A DNA stretch of 64,000 nt, taken from assembly GCA_023444055.1 (NCBI GenBank), contig JAEZRV010000065.1:30598-94597 (forward strand), given 5' to 3'. Below the pieces are notes generated by a model. The model did no database searches. It was not told the DNA's origin and saw only the letters and a program-made list of their open reading frames with translations. Each line of letters begins with the position of its first letter. The first letter of the stretch is position 1. Of the stretch, positions 17,085 through 26,455 are shown one piece after another. Origin of the DNA: Bacillota bacterium (lineage in GTDB: Bacteria; Bacillota; Clostridia; Acetivibrionales; DSM-1351). A program made the translations under genes and the position numbers.

Positions 17085-18164
17085 TTATTCAAAGGTAATG
17101 GCAACTTTAAAGTCACCATACTTTCCAGATGCGTAATCAAAAGCTGTTTCCCATTCTTTAATAGTAAAGGTTTTTGTAATAAGCCCATTTGTTTTTAGAT
17201 TACCATTTAAGATGTTTTCTATTACAAAGGGATAGCAATATGGACTTAAGTGGGAACCAAGAACATCCAGTTCCTTTCTGTCACCAATAATTGACCAGTC
17301 TACCGTAGTTGGTTCACCAAAAACGCTGAATTCCACAAAGCGTCCTAATTTTCTTATCATGTTGAGCCCTTGAACAACACTTGATGGATGTCCTGTGGCT
17401 TCAATGTAAATATCACATCCATAACCATCGGTTAACTCAAGTATTTTAGCAACAGCATCTTCTTTGCCGGGGTTCATAACAATATCTGCGCCAAACTCTT
17501 TTGCTTTTTCCAAACGTTTATCAACCATATCAAGTACTATTAATTTGGTAGGATTTTGCATCCTTGCATATGTGATCATACCAAGACCAAGAGTTCCTGC
17601 GCCAGAAATAACTACTACATCATCATTACGAATCTGTGCTCTGTCAACTGCATGTTTAGAGCATCCATAGGGTTCAATCAACAGAGCAGAACTCAGAGGT
17701 ATTTCTTCTGGCACTTTAGAAATTACACAGGTTTTAGGGAATCTAACATATTCAGCCATACCACCGTTATTTCCTTTTTGGAAACCAAAAATTGCATGGG
17801 GTTGGCACATCCAGTATCTACCAGTTCTACAGAATTTACACTCTCCACATGGAACAATTTGATCTGCTATAATTCTTTCTCCGATATAGAAACCTTTTAC
17901 ATTTTCACCTAATTCAACAATATGACCCAAAAATTCATGTCCTGGTATAAATGGTGGTTCTACCCAAGCTGGTTGGGTATCATTACCCCAAAACATAGCT
18001 GCTCCGTGTTGGCATTTTAGGTCACTTGCGCAAACACCGCATCCTTCTGTTTTGATGATGATATCATCTGGTCCACATTCTGGTGTAGGATAATTTGGTT
18101 CATAACGGTAATCTCCTTTTCCATATGCTACTAAAGCTTTCATTGTCATTGGTATATTGCTCAT
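17085..18164 (-). CDS. zinc-dependent dehydrogenase, erythritol/threitol-dehydrogenase-like
   Basis: This is a 359-aa medium-chain dehydrogenase. Landmarks are GCGVCASDLKCQHGAAMFWG, PFIPGHEFLG, the structural zinc loop CGECKFCRTGRYWMC and GAGTLGLG. The unusual insertion between the first zinc Cys and GHE (FWGNDTQPAWVEPP) reminds me of proteins annotated as erythritol/L-threitol dehydrogenase; that assignment is from memory and tentative. It lies between the flavoenzyme genes and the FGGY kinase, 98 bases before the latter. An AGAGG-AAA-CCTCT mini-hairpin (18165-18177) touches the start codon and includes the ribosome site, so initiation may be damped. Confidence 0.82.
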   Translation of the reverse strand: MSNIPMTMKALVAYGKGDYRYEPNYPTPECGPDDIIIKTEGCGVCASDLKCQHGAAMFWGNDTQPAWVEPPFIPGHEFLGHIVELGENVKGFYIGERIIADQIVPCGECKFCRTGRYWMCQPHAIFGFQKGNNGGMAEYVRFPKTCVISKVPEEIPLSSALLIEPYGCSKHAVDRAQIRNDDVVVISGAGTLGLGMITYARMQNPTKLIVLDMVDKRLEKAKEFGADIVMNPGKEDAVAKILELTDGYGCDIYIEATGHPSSVVQGLNMIRKLGRFVEFSVFGEPTTVDWSIIGDRKELDVLGSHLSPYCYPFVIENILNGNLKTNGLITKTFTIKEWETAFDYASGKYGDFKVAITFE

Positions 18165-18278
18165 AGAGGTTTCCTCTTTTCTTTTTAAAATATAGTTTTA
18201 TATAAATTGTTTTATGTTAGTAAAGTCCGTTTCTAATGTAAAAGTCTTTTTCTATAGAATATAATTCGTTTTTAAAAC

Positions 18279-19574
18279 TTATACGATGGCACCTTGCTCA
18301 ATTAACTTTTTGACTAGAAGATCAGTATCCATCTTGCTCATAGAACAATGATTCTGCACATAAATAGCTGCAGCCGTACCTGCTGCCTGCCCCATTGCCA
18401 TACAGGTTGCCATAACTCGAATTGAACCGAAAGCAGGAGTATCGGCACATACACAGCGTCCAGCAGTGATTAAGTTCTCACTATTTTCAGGTACGAGTAC
18501 ACCATAAGGTATATTGTACTCTTGTTTTAAAGTAATGCAGTCCTGTTCGATACTATCGGGCTTATGAACATCTATTACGTGAGTTCCCTTTGCAATAGTG
18601 TCCTTAAATGGCTTTGGATTGAGTACATCGTCTGCTATCATCTGATACATTCCGACGATATGATAAGTTTCTCGAACCCCACTCTGTGTGCCTGATTTTA
18701 AGAGCCAACAATTTTTAAAGGCAGAAAAATTTTCGCGCATAATATTTATTACTTTGAACAGATTTTCACGCAAATTGCATTCAGCCTTGGTAAATTGTTC
18801 AGGGGAGCTTGCATCTGTGCTTTCACGTAACAAATTAATAGTAACTATACCATCGTGAAAATGCCTGCTTATCCAAGGCCCACCAAATATCGGCATCTCG
18901 CCTTTCTGATTAAGCTCGCTTAATCTACCTCTTATTTCAGCACTGATAGGCATTTTTTCATCTACGGCATCAGCGAATAAATCTTTGAGTGCATCGGTAT
19001 CAACACCGCCAAGTTGAAACCATAGAGACGCAGGCTGAAGTTTGGTTTCCTTGGTAGTTCTAAATCCTGCTGACCGAACTAGGTCTGCATCACCTGTACA
19101 GTCAATGGCTGCTTTACATTCATATGCAACCCGCCCTGCTTTGTTTTGTACTATTACATGGCTAACCCTTCCATCAGTCATAACACAATCTGAAAAATAC
19201 GTATGATATAGCAATGTAACACCACTTTCAAGAAGTAATTGCTGAGCAGCCAGTTTAAATACTTCATCGTCTACTGGAACATTTCCGCTATCAAGTGTAA
19301 CGTCAGCTCCATTCAGACCGCTTATTTTCTTCATTAGCTCGAAAGGTATTCCATCAATAATAAGCTTTTTCTTTTTCTTAAATATGCTGATTGGAGTTAC
19401 GAGGGCACTTGATGCCATGCCCCCTACGAATCCATATCTCTCAATTAAAAGTGTCTTTGCACCATTTCTAGAAGCAGCAATTGCTGAAATAATACCAGAA
19501 GGTCCACCACCACATACAATTACATCATAGCTATCTATTACCGGTATTTTATTGTCACTTTTACTAATAAACAT
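18279..19574 (-). CDS. FAD-dependent oxidoreductase, FAD_oxidored family
   Basis: This is a 431-aa flavoprotein. The N-terminal dinucleotide motif is YDVIVCGGGPSGIISAIAAS, then LLIERYGFVGG. The middle AAIDCTGDADLVRSAGF is the family ATG/CTGD motif. The C-terminal FAD loop is AGRCVCADTPAFGSIRVMATCMAMGQAAGTAA. The family hallmark GVRETRH appears here as GVRETYHIVGMY, so the second Arg is Tyr. AGGAGG precedes the ATG. It is the third of three adjacent paralogues on this strand. The family (Pfam FAD_oxidored) is widespread in carbohydrate loci but its substrates are mostly unknown. Confidence 0.88.
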   Translation of the reverse strand: MFISKSDNKIPVIDSYDVIVCGGGPSGIISAIAASRNGAKTLLIERYGFVGGMASSALVTPISIFKKKKKLIIDGIPFELMKKISGLNGADVTLDSGNVPVDDEVFKLAAQQLLLESGVTLLYHTYFSDCVMTDGRVSHVIVQNKAGRVAYECKAAIDCTGDADLVRSAGFRTTKETKLQPASLWFQLGGVDTDALKDLFADAVDEKMPISAEIRGRLSELNQKGEMPIFGGPWISRHFHDGIVTINLLRESTDASSPEQFTKAECNLRENLFKVINIMRENFSAFKNCWLLKSGTQSGVRETYHIVGMYQMIADDVLNPKPFKDTIAKGTHVIDVHKPDSIEQDCITLKQEYNIPYGVLVPENSENLITAGRCVCADTPAFGSIRVMATCMAMGQAAGTAAAIYVQNHCSMSKMDTDLLVKKLIEQGAIV

Positions 19575-19675
19575 ATATCCTCCTTATAGTTGGGGTTATG
19601 ACTAGTCTGCTATTTTCTTATAAAACTTGACACAGTGTCCAATATAATATTCTTAACTAAAGCTTGATATACAGA

Positions 19676-20983
19676 TCAATTAAAGAGCTCCACTCCGCGT
19701 TCAATTAAAACCTTTTGCACATCATGAAAATCTATATCACGTGGCATTACTTCTTTTTGTGCTGCAAGTCCAGCTGCTATGCCAGCTGCCTCACCTATCG
19801 CCATGCAGATTGACATAACTCGATATGACGCATGAGCACGGTGTGTTCCTGAAATACATCTTCCTGCAAGAACTAAACCATCAGTACTCTTTGGAATCAA
19901 ACTACGCAGAGGAATGTCATAAGGGATTACCTCCTCTGGAACTCCTTCTGCCTGTGCACTACCTGCAGGATTATGGATATCCACTATAAAGCTTGCCTTA
20001 TGAACAACAACATCTTCAAATCTGCGTCCTGAACGAAGATCTGAGTCTTCAAGCATATATTGGCCAATAAAGCGGCGAGTTTCACGAACTCCTAGCGTAT
20101 TTGCTGTACTCTTTACAAAACAATTCTGATAACCATCAACATAGTTTCTCAGAAAATCAGTTACTTCATCTATTTGTGTACGCAAGTCAAGTTCAGCTTT
20201 TTCTAGATCATTGCTTGACAGCGCAGAAATGCCATTTGACTGTGTTGTGTTGATAACACGTTCACCGGGAACTGCTGTGAGGAATGAACGTACAGATGCT
20301 GCATTAGGCGGTAAATGACCTTCCTTGCATAGTCTGGTAGTATAATCAAGAAACCTCTCACCGTTGTAAGTAACATGATCTAGTTCGCCTATACAAGTTA
20401 GTGCGTCATCTTCAACACCTTGTAAACGGAACATCAGAGTAACAGGCTGTAATAGGGAATCACCATCACGTCCCATTTCATATTCTGCACCTGCAAAGTA
20501 TGCAACATCACCGTCTCCAGATGCATCAACAAAGGATTTTGCCCGAACTACTTTCATGCCTGTCTTTTGAGAGATTACAATACCTGTAAGTTTTTTGCCA
20601 TCTGTTATTGTATCTACAACAGGGGTTTGTAAATATATCTTAACACCTGCTTCATGTGCAAAATCTATAAGCACGCGCTTTGCTTTTTCAAAATCGTGTG
20701 TTTGTTGCGTTGCACCTGTTTCATCACTGTCTGGAACACCAAGACGCACAATAAGCTCATCTCGTAAAGTTCCCTTTGATACACTTCCGAGTATTGGTGC
20801 AACTGCACCATTAGTTAAATTGCCTCCAAGCGTACCGTAACGCTCAATTAATGCGGTTTTAGCACCCATTCTGGCTGCCGAAACTGCTGCACAAATACCA
20901 GCAGGACCAGAGCCGATAACAACAACATCGTATTGTGCTTCTATCTTTAAAAATTTTTGGTATGATACTTCTTCAACACCCAT
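19676..20983 (-). CDS. FAD-dependent oxidoreductase, FAD_oxidored family
   Basis: This is a 435-aa paralogue of the flanking flavoenzymes. Motifs are YDVVVIGSGPAGICAAVSAA, ALIERYGTLGGNLTNGAVAPI, SFVDASGDGDVAYFAGA, LGVRETRRFIGQYML and LAGRCISGTHRAHASYRVMSICMAIGEAAG. The GGNLT segment matches the residual piece of the broken gene at 4370-4629 better than the others do, so that remnant may descend from this subtype. AGGAG lies upstream of ATG 20983. The enzyme would use FAD to oxidise or reduce a small carbohydrate-like substrate; no electron partner is visible nearby. Confidence 0.88.
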   Translation of the reverse strand: MGVEEVSYQKFLKIEAQYDVVVIGSGPAGICAAVSAARMGAKTALIERYGTLGGNLTNGAVAPILGSVSKGTLRDELIVRLGVPDSDETGATQQTHDFEKAKRVLIDFAHEAGVKIYLQTPVVDTITDGKKLTGIVISQKTGMKVVRAKSFVDASGDGDVAYFAGAEYEMGRDGDSLLQPVTLMFRLQGVEDDALTCIGELDHVTYNGERFLDYTTRLCKEGHLPPNAASVRSFLTAVPGERVINTTQSNGISALSSNDLEKAELDLRTQIDEVTDFLRNYVDGYQNCFVKSTANTLGVRETRRFIGQYMLEDSDLRSGRRFEDVVVHKASFIVDIHNPAGSAQAEGVPEEVIPYDIPLRSLIPKSTDGLVLAGRCISGTHRAHASYRVMSICMAIGEAAGIAAGLAAQKEVMPRDIDFHDVQKVLIERGVELFN

Positions 20984-21010
20984 GATTGTATTCTCCTATG
21001 GATAGTTATT

Positions 21011-21038
21011 AGTGCAGATTTTATATTGAATCTGCACT
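21011..21038 (-). other. intercistronic hairpin between flavoenzyme genes
   Basis: AGTGCAGATT at 21011-21020 pairs perfectly with AATCTGCACT at 21029-21038 around an 8-base loop, between two codirectional flavoenzyme genes. There is no T run on the minus strand, so RNA stability or processing is more likely than termination. Confidence 0.7.
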
Positions 21039-21058
21039 GATAATATATAATATGGTAA

Positions 21059-22432
21059 TTAGTCACCTAAAAACGCACCTTGTTCTATCAATGTTGAACG
21101 GAGCTCGTTTACATCAATAGTAGAAGGGAGTTTACCTTCCTTAATAGCTAATGCTGCTGCAGTTCCAGCGGCCTGACCGAATACGATACAGCAAGGTATC
21201 ATACGTGTAGCTGAACCTGCTATTGCGTCAGCTGAGAGTGAACGTCCTGCTACAAGTAGATTGCTTACACCATTTGGTACCAAGCAAGTGTATGGTACAC
21301 CGAAGTAAGGTCCTTTTTCAAGGGTATAATATGTTCCGCCTGGGTCGTTCTTATTGTGAGTATCCATATTTGTTGCTAGAACAGCGATGGAGTTTTCAGG
21401 CACACGACAATTTATAACATCGTCCGCTGTCAGCTTGTACATGCCGTCAATATGACGGGTTTCACGAATACCTATTGTAGCAGCTGTACCCATAAACTTT
21501 GCATTTTCAAAACCTACAGCGTATTTCTTCATAAAATCGAATACTTTATGCACCTGTTTCATGCCAATTAATTCAGCCTTGGTCAAATCCTCTGCATTGG
21601 TTCCATCAATGTCCAAAATTCGGGATACATTTAAACGATACTCACCAGGTTCAGGACTCTCAAATAGACACACCTCAGCACGAGGTACATCTCCCCATTC
21701 CTCCTGTTTATCTCTGATTAACCAGCTGAATGGACCATAGAAAGGACGAATCTCATCCTCATGCTCCTTGATATGCGCATTCAATCGTTCTGTATCAACA
21801 TTGCAGACTCGAAAAAACATAGTTGCTGGCTGCATGTTGCCATCGTTAATGTTTCCGAGTTCATATTTTACGCCAGCGGTAGCTGCCACATCTGCATCAC
21901 CTGAACAATCAATTATAATTTTTGCTCGAATTACTGATATTCCTGACTTGTTTGCAATCACCACACCAACGATTTTATCCTCTTCTTTTAGAACATCTAT
22001 AAACTTAGTATGCAAGAGGATTTCTGCACCTGCTTCCAGAATCATATCAGAAGCAACCATTTTTAAGGCTTCATGGTCAAAAGGTCCTACATGGTCATGG
22101 CCGATTTTGTAGTATCCTGCTCGAGATGTTTTAGATCTTACTTCACTAGGCTGAATAGCACCGCCTATTTTCTCCATACGAGCTACAATTTCTTCAAAGA
22201 TACCTTTAATGATCTGTTTTTCGCTCTTTGCATCATACACAGTCATAAAAGGGCCTACCAGACCGTTGGTAGCCTGTCCGCCAACACAGCCGAACTCATC
22301 AATTACTAAGGTCTTTGCACCGTTTCTTGCTGCACATATAGCTGAACCGATACCGGCAGGGCCTGCACCAACAACAAGAATATCTATATCCCGATAAACA
22401 GGAAGTTCTTTGGCATAATTTATTCTGCTCAT
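21059..22432 (-). CDS. FAD-dependent oxidoreductase, FAD_oxidored family
   Basis: This is a 457-aa flavoprotein. IDILVVGAGPAGIGSAICAA, VIDEFGCVGGQATNGLVGPFM, IDCSGDADVAATAGV, IGIRETRHIDGMYKLTADDV and the C-terminal AGRSLSADAIAGSATRMIPCC all fit the family. The TNGLVGPFMT segment is shared with the protein at 30524, its closest relative here. The frame is open to 22450, but AAGGAG lies seven bases before ATG 22432, which is therefore chosen. It is the first gene after the solute-binding protein, separated from it by a strong hairpin (22467-22500). Confidence 0.88.
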   Translation of the reverse strand: MSRINYAKELPVYRDIDILVVGAGPAGIGSAICAARNGAKTLVIDEFGCVGGQATNGLVGPFMTVYDAKSEKQIIKGIFEEIVARMEKIGGAIQPSEVRSKTSRAGYYKIGHDHVGPFDHEALKMVASDMILEAGAEILLHTKFIDVLKEEDKIVGVVIANKSGISVIRAKIIIDCSGDADVAATAGVKYELGNINDGNMQPATMFFRVCNVDTERLNAHIKEHEDEIRPFYGPFSWLIRDKQEEWGDVPRAEVCLFESPEPGEYRLNVSRILDIDGTNAEDLTKAELIGMKQVHKVFDFMKKYAVGFENAKFMGTAATIGIRETRHIDGMYKLTADDVINCRVPENSIAVLATNMDTHNKNDPGGTYYTLEKGPYFGVPYTCLVPNGVSNLLVAGRSLSADAIAGSATRMIPCCIVFGQAAGTAAALAIKEGKLPSTIDVNELRSTLIEQGAFLGD

Positions 22433-22466
22433 TATCATTCTCCTTATCATATATTTCGCTATTTAG

Positions 22467-22500
22467 TTTTGTAGCAGCCCCATATGGGACTGCTACAAAA
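22467..22500 (-). other. 34-nt near-perfect palindrome downstream of binding-protein gene
   Basis: TTTTGTAGCAG at one end and CTGCTACAAAA at the other enclose the palindrome CCCATATGGG, with a single mismatch pair. It follows the solute-binding-protein stop codon. On the minus strand no T run follows it, so a partial terminator or a 3' stabiliser for the binding-protein mRNA is likely. Confidence 0.8.
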
Positions 22501-22518
22501 AGTGAATTCTGAATTAAC

Positions 22519-24102
22519 TTATTTTTTACCGTAGAACTCGTCATACCAAGTCTGCATTTCAGTTCTAATTTTCTCGCCACCACCATTTGTCCAGTCTGAC
22601 TTGAAGGTGCTAAGGCTATCAATTTTCTTGGTACCACCAATAAGTTGAAGGATATAGTCGCCGGTAGCCTTAAACAATGATTGATTGTACTTGGAGTAAT
22701 TCTCCAATGAAGGCATAAATGCGAAGGTATTATCTACAAAAATCTGTGGTGTTTCTTTGTTTGCTTTATTAGTAACTGCATCGAATGCAGCCCACATTGC
22801 ATCACTCTTTCTAACACGTGAAGGCCACTGTTTTGCAAATTCTGCCTCGTTAGTACTGTTTAGGTACCAGTAGGAATTACCGCGTTCTTCTGCAAAAATA
22901 GGGTTGATTGGTTTGATGGAACCATCAGTATCATAGGTGAAGTGTGTACCTTCAACACCGATATTAAGGTAAAGCTGATTTTGCTGCTTAATGTTAATCC
23001 AGTTAATAGCATGCTCTGCATTCTTAGAGCTCTTCAGTATACAGGTTACCTGATTGATGGCCTCAGTCTTCATATATTTGGAAGTGCCATCAGAGCCTGC
23101 TAGTGCACCAATGTATCCGAGATCTTCGTTCTTAAGACCTAAACCATCTTTACCTGTCATGATTGGTGTAGTAACAGCAACACCAACACGGTTTGAAGCT
23201 GCAATAATTGCTTTCCCAGCAGATAATTTTTCATTTACTGTGGTTGTGTTGTTAACTGCCCAATCACGATCTATAAGTCCTTCACTTGCAAGTTTTTGCA
23301 TAAATTCGATCATTTTAGGGAAGTTCTCATGTTCAGTCATGTAGAATACTTTTCCGTTCTCATCAACCATCCAGTCATTATAGATACCAAATGCAGAAGT
23401 TATACTCTGTGGGATATCCCAGTTAACTGATGCTTCTGAAGCAGCACGGAAAGGGCCTGTGAAGATAATATGTTTGTCTCCATAGAACTTTTTGAGAGTA
23501 ACAAGGGTATTATAGAATTCGTCTATTGTAGTTGGGATTTTATCAATACCAGCTGCTTTCATTAAGTCCATTCTTGCTACCATGAAAGTTGTTACTTCAG
23601 TTGGGTACGGATATTTGTAAGGAATGCCGTAGATTTTATCATCGGAACCTGAAACAGCCTTCCAAGAATCTTGATTTACACCTTTAAGGACATCTTGACC
23701 ATACTGGTTAAGTAAATCTGTCAAAGGCATCAATGCACCTTGGGAGAGCAGTGTTTGGAACTGAGAAACACCAACCTGAAGTACATCATAATTGGCACCA
23801 GATGCAACTTCCATAAGGAGTTTCTCATCTGCATTTTCAGCGGGAAGTACGTTGTAATTTACTTTATAGCCAGTTTTCTCTTCATAGACTGCTGCCATGC
23901 TATCAGTGTTAGGGTCAAAGCTAACATTGTAACCAAGATACTTAAGTTCTGGCTTTTCACCGTCCAGAGCTTTCACCTCAGTTGAGGTGCTTGCATTTGC
24001 GGATGAGGTGTCACTTAGTGTCGAAGTATCACTCTGTCCACATGCTGCTAAGCTAGAAACAATCATCAATACTGCAATAAATGATACAAAAATTTTTTTC
24101 AT
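22519..24102 (-). CDS. ABC transporter extracellular solute-binding lipoprotein
   Basis: This is a 527-aa family 1 extracellular solute-binding protein. The signal peptide MKKIFVSFIAVLMIVSSLAAC ends in a lipobox (LAAC), so the mature Cys is lipidated and the protein is anchored outside the membrane. The size (over 500 aa) and pairing with LplB/LplC permeases are typical of the LplA-type oligosaccharide importers of Firmicutes. Open frame extends to 24180, but ATG 24102 gives the proper signal peptide. It is preceded (24128-24148) and followed (22467-22500) by hairpins. The ligand is unknown. No ATPase is encoded nearby, so a shared MsmX-type ATPase must serve it. Confidence 0.92.
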   Translation of the reverse strand: MKKIFVSFIAVLMIVSSLAACGQSDTSTLSDTSSANASTSTEVKALDGEKPELKYLGYNVSFDPNTDSMAAVYEEKTGYKVNYNVLPAENADEKLLMEVASGANYDVLQVGVSQFQTLLSQGALMPLTDLLNQYGQDVLKGVNQDSWKAVSGSDDKIYGIPYKYPYPTEVTTFMVARMDLMKAAGIDKIPTTIDEFYNTLVTLKKFYGDKHIIFTGPFRAASEASVNWDIPQSITSAFGIYNDWMVDENGKVFYMTEHENFPKMIEFMQKLASEGLIDRDWAVNNTTTVNEKLSAGKAIIAASNRVGVAVTTPIMTGKDGLGLKNEDLGYIGALAGSDGTSKYMKTEAINQVTCILKSSKNAEHAINWINIKQQNQLYLNIGVEGTHFTYDTDGSIKPINPIFAEERGNSYWYLNSTNEAEFAKQWPSRVRKSDAMWAAFDAVTNKANKETPQIFVDNTFAFMPSLENYSKYNQSLFKATGDYILQLIGGTKKIDSLSTFKSDWTNGGGEKIRTEMQTWYDEFYGKK

Positions 24103-24127
24103 AATCTTCCATCCTCTTTTCTTTATT

Positions 24128-24148
24128 TTTATCGGGTTTCCCGATAAA
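24128..24148 (-). other. intercistronic hairpin upstream of binding-protein gene
   Basis: TTTATCGGG, loop TTT, CCCGATAAA: a perfect 9-bp stem between the permease stop and the solute-binding-protein start. Together with the hairpin at 22467-22500 it brackets the binding-protein cistron. Confidence 0.75.
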
Positions 24149-24176
24149 TTACAATATAAATTAAAATTAATTTTGC

Positions 24177-25073
24177 TCAACCCTTGACTGAGCCAATAGT
24201 AATACCTTGAACCATAAACCTCTGAACTAATGGATATATTGCAACGATAGGGATTAGAGAAAGGACAACTACAGCTGCGATAATTCCATCGATGGAAATA
24301 TTAGCGTAATTACCTGCAACAAGACGCTCAACAATTGTCTGTGTATTACTAACAGTATTATAGGTAAATAGCTGCAAGGTCTGCATGTCAGTACTATTGG
24401 TATACATCATTGCATGGAAGTAGTTATTCCAATAACCTACAGCATATAGCATGGCTACAGTCGCCAATACAGGTGTAGACATTGGGCATACAATGGATAC
24501 CAATATTCTTATATCAGTTGCACCGTCCATTTTTGCGGATTCTTCAATACTCTCAGGCAAGCCTTCAAAATAGTTTTTAACGAGAAACATATTGAAATGC
24601 ACTATAAAAAACGGCAGAATCAGCGCAGCAAACGTATCCATAATACCTAGGGTACGAACTACCATATATGCAGGAATTATTCCACCAAAGAACACCATGC
24701 TAATAATGTATAACATAATAAAGACCTTACGTCCTTTGAATGAGGGTTTAGATAGTGGATACGCAGTTGTAATTGTTACTATCATACTGATAATTGTACC
24801 CAAAACAGTAACAATTATTGTATTTTTTAGAGCATGTAAAAATGTAGTCTTTGTAAGAACATATTTCATTGTTTCAAACTGTATATCAATTGGCCAAAAT
24901 AACACAGAACCCGATGTAACCGCAGACGCACTACTGAATGACTTAGATAGCACATGCAAAATAGGAAGTATCGCACACAGCGAAAGTATACTCATGATAA
25001 TGTAGGAAATTACTATCATAATCTTTTCACTTGCTTCCAGCGGAATGCCCGTACTCTTTTTCTTCTTTAACAT
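24177..25073 (-). CDS. carbohydrate ABC transporter permease, LplC-like
   Basis: This is a 298-aa inner-membrane permease with six hydrophobic segments. The EAA loop ESAKMDGATDIRILVSIVCPM contacts the ATPase. The C-terminal RFMVQGITIGSVKG is typical of LplC/YtcP-type permeases. The frame is open to TTG 25109, but ATG 25073 has GAGGTGA upstream and starts with a Lys-rich cytoplasmic leader (MLKKKKS), so it is preferred. It pairs with the permease gene just upstream and with the lipoprotein downstream. Confidence 0.92.
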   Translation of the reverse strand: MLKKKKSTGIPLEASEKIMIVISYIIMSILSLCAILPILHVLSKSFSSASAVTSGSVLFWPIDIQFETMKYVLTKTTFLHALKNTIIVTVLGTIISMIVTITTAYPLSKPSFKGRKVFIMLYIISMVFFGGIIPAYMVVRTLGIMDTFAALILPFFIVHFNMFLVKNYFEGLPESIEESAKMDGATDIRILVSIVCPMSTPVLATVAMLYAVGYWNNYFHAMMYTNSTDMQTLQLFTYNTVSNTQTIVERLVAGNYANISIDGIIAAVVVLSLIPIVAIYPLVQRFMVQGITIGSVKG

Positions 25074-25110
25074 AGTTTTCACCTCTGATACGATATACTT
25101 TTGTTTCAAA

Positions 25111-26079
25111 TTACCAAATACTCTTATGAAGTATCTTCTTGCTTATAGAATTTGCACCAACAATTAAGATAAATGCTACAACCGAATTAAATAAACCGAG
25201 AGCAGTTCCTAAGGCAAAATCTGACTGACCTAAACCCATACGGTAAACATAGGTTTGGATTACATCTGCCACATCGTATACCGTTGCATTGTAGAATACA
25301 AGAATCTGTTCAAATCCCGTATCTAAAATATACCCTATCTTTAAAATTAACATCAAAATGATGGTAGATGCCATTCCTGGCAAGGTTATATGCCAAATTT
25401 GACGTAGCTTGGAAGCTCCATCCACTCGAGCCGCTTCATAGAGTGAAATGTCAATACCCGTGATAGCTGCTAAATAAATGACTGTATTCCAACCGATTTC
25501 TTTCCATCCTTCAGTAAAGACCAACAGTCCTCGAAATACGTTGGGATCTGAGAAAAAACTGATTCTTTCAAACCCTAATGCAGATAAACCAGTGTTTACA
25601 ATCCCATAGGTACCTAGCAAGGAATAGAAAATACCAAACGTAACAACCCATGAAAAGAAATATGGAACATATATTGCGGTCTGTGCCAGCTTTCGATAAG
25701 CTTTATTACGGATTTCGTTTAGTAAAATTGCACATATTATAGGAATTGGGAACAGGAACACAATTTTATATGCGTTAATGATCAAAGTATTTAAAAGAAC
25801 TTTAATAAACGCTGAACTTGCGAACAATCGCTCAAAATGCTGCAATCCTACCCAGTCGCTTTTTGCAATTGCATCCAAAGGATTAGTACCTGCAAAAATA
25901 CTATAATCCTTAAAAGCAATTGTAATACCATACAGTGGTAAAAATTTATAGACTATCAAAAAGAATAGTCCAGGGAGCAGCATTATATACATGAGATAAT
26001 GCTCTCGCAGATATGCACCCCATTTGAAATGCGTTTGTATTTCGTTTTTTGCTTTAGATTTTGAAGCAAACATTTTCAT
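25111..26079 (-). CDS. carbohydrate ABC transporter permease, LplB-like
   Basis: This is a 322-aa permease. After a short cytoplasmic leader comes the first TM segment (LMYIMLLPGLFFLIVYKFLPLYG), then five more. The EAA loop is YEAARVDGASKLRQIWHITLPGM. The sequence GITIAFKDYSIFAG is characteristic of LplB/UgpA-type subunits. GGAGG lies upstream of ATG 26079. It is the first gene of the leftward structural operon and forms the heterodimeric channel with the 24177-25073 product. Expression probably starts at the candidate promoter 26199-26227. Confidence 0.92.
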   Translation of the reverse strand: MKMFASKSKAKNEIQTHFKWGAYLREHYLMYIMLLPGLFFLIVYKFLPLYGITIAFKDYSIFAGTNPLDAIAKSDWVGLQHFERLFASSAFIKVLLNTLIINAYKIVFLFPIPIICAILLNEIRNKAYRKLAQTAIYVPYFFSWVVTFGIFYSLLGTYGIVNTGLSALGFERISFFSDPNVFRGLLVFTEGWKEIGWNTVIYLAAITGIDISLYEAARVDGASKLRQIWHITLPGMASTIILMLILKIGYILDTGFEQILVFYNATVYDVADVIQTYVYRMGLGQSDFALGTALGLFNSVVAFILIVGANSISKKILHKSIW

Positions 26080-26156
26080 AGCATTATACCTCCAAGATTA
26101 CCAGTCAGTAGAAACTTTACATAATAGAACATTTTAAAATGTGTAGAATTAGATTT

Positions 26157-26170
26157 TTGAAAGCTTTCAA
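26157..26170. promoter_or_regulatory. 14-bp perfect palindrome upstream of ABC operon
   Basis: TTGAAAGCTTTCAA lies between the candidate promoter and the first permease gene. It resembles LacI-class or catabolite operators in its TGAAA...TTTCA arms but lacks the two extra central bases of the best CcpA sites. It is a candidate repressor or roadblock site. Confidence 0.5.
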
Positions 26171-26198
26171 TGTAAGTTTATATTCAAGCTATGTTTTT

Positions 26199-26227
26199 AT
26201 ATTAGCATACAAATCTTTTAAGTTGAA
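26199..26227 (-). promoter_or_regulatory. candidate promoter of ABC/flavoenzyme operon
   Basis: Minus strand: TTCAAC, 17 bases, TGC-TAATAT. The -35 is weak and the -10 is of the extended type, which fits an activator-dependent promoter such as one driven by the adjacent YesN-type regulator. Confidence 0.4.
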
Positions 26228-26338
26228 TGACTCAATCTTCTGATTTCTTATCCAAAACTGTTATATTTGCATAAAAATCTGCTCAATTTGTGCTGAAATT
26301 TATAGAAATAGCACTAAAAAAGTCGACGAATAATAGAA

Positions 26339-26396
26339 TTAGAGACTGATAGAATAAGCCACAGGTATAGCTTACTAACAGTCTCTAACGTTTTTT
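26339..26396. terminator. terminator downstream of sensor kinase gene
   Basis: TTAGAGACTG at 26339-26348 pairs with CAGTCTCTAA at 26379-26388. ATAAGC/GCTTAC pairs inside. There are T-rich flanks on both sides, including six T at 26391-26396. It isolates the two-component genes from the ABC operon on the same strand. Confidence 0.75.
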
Positions 26397-26455
26397 CCTT
26401 TATTTTATAACGCCTCAGTTCAACAAGGTGGGAGATATGTGCTTGTCGCCTATAC

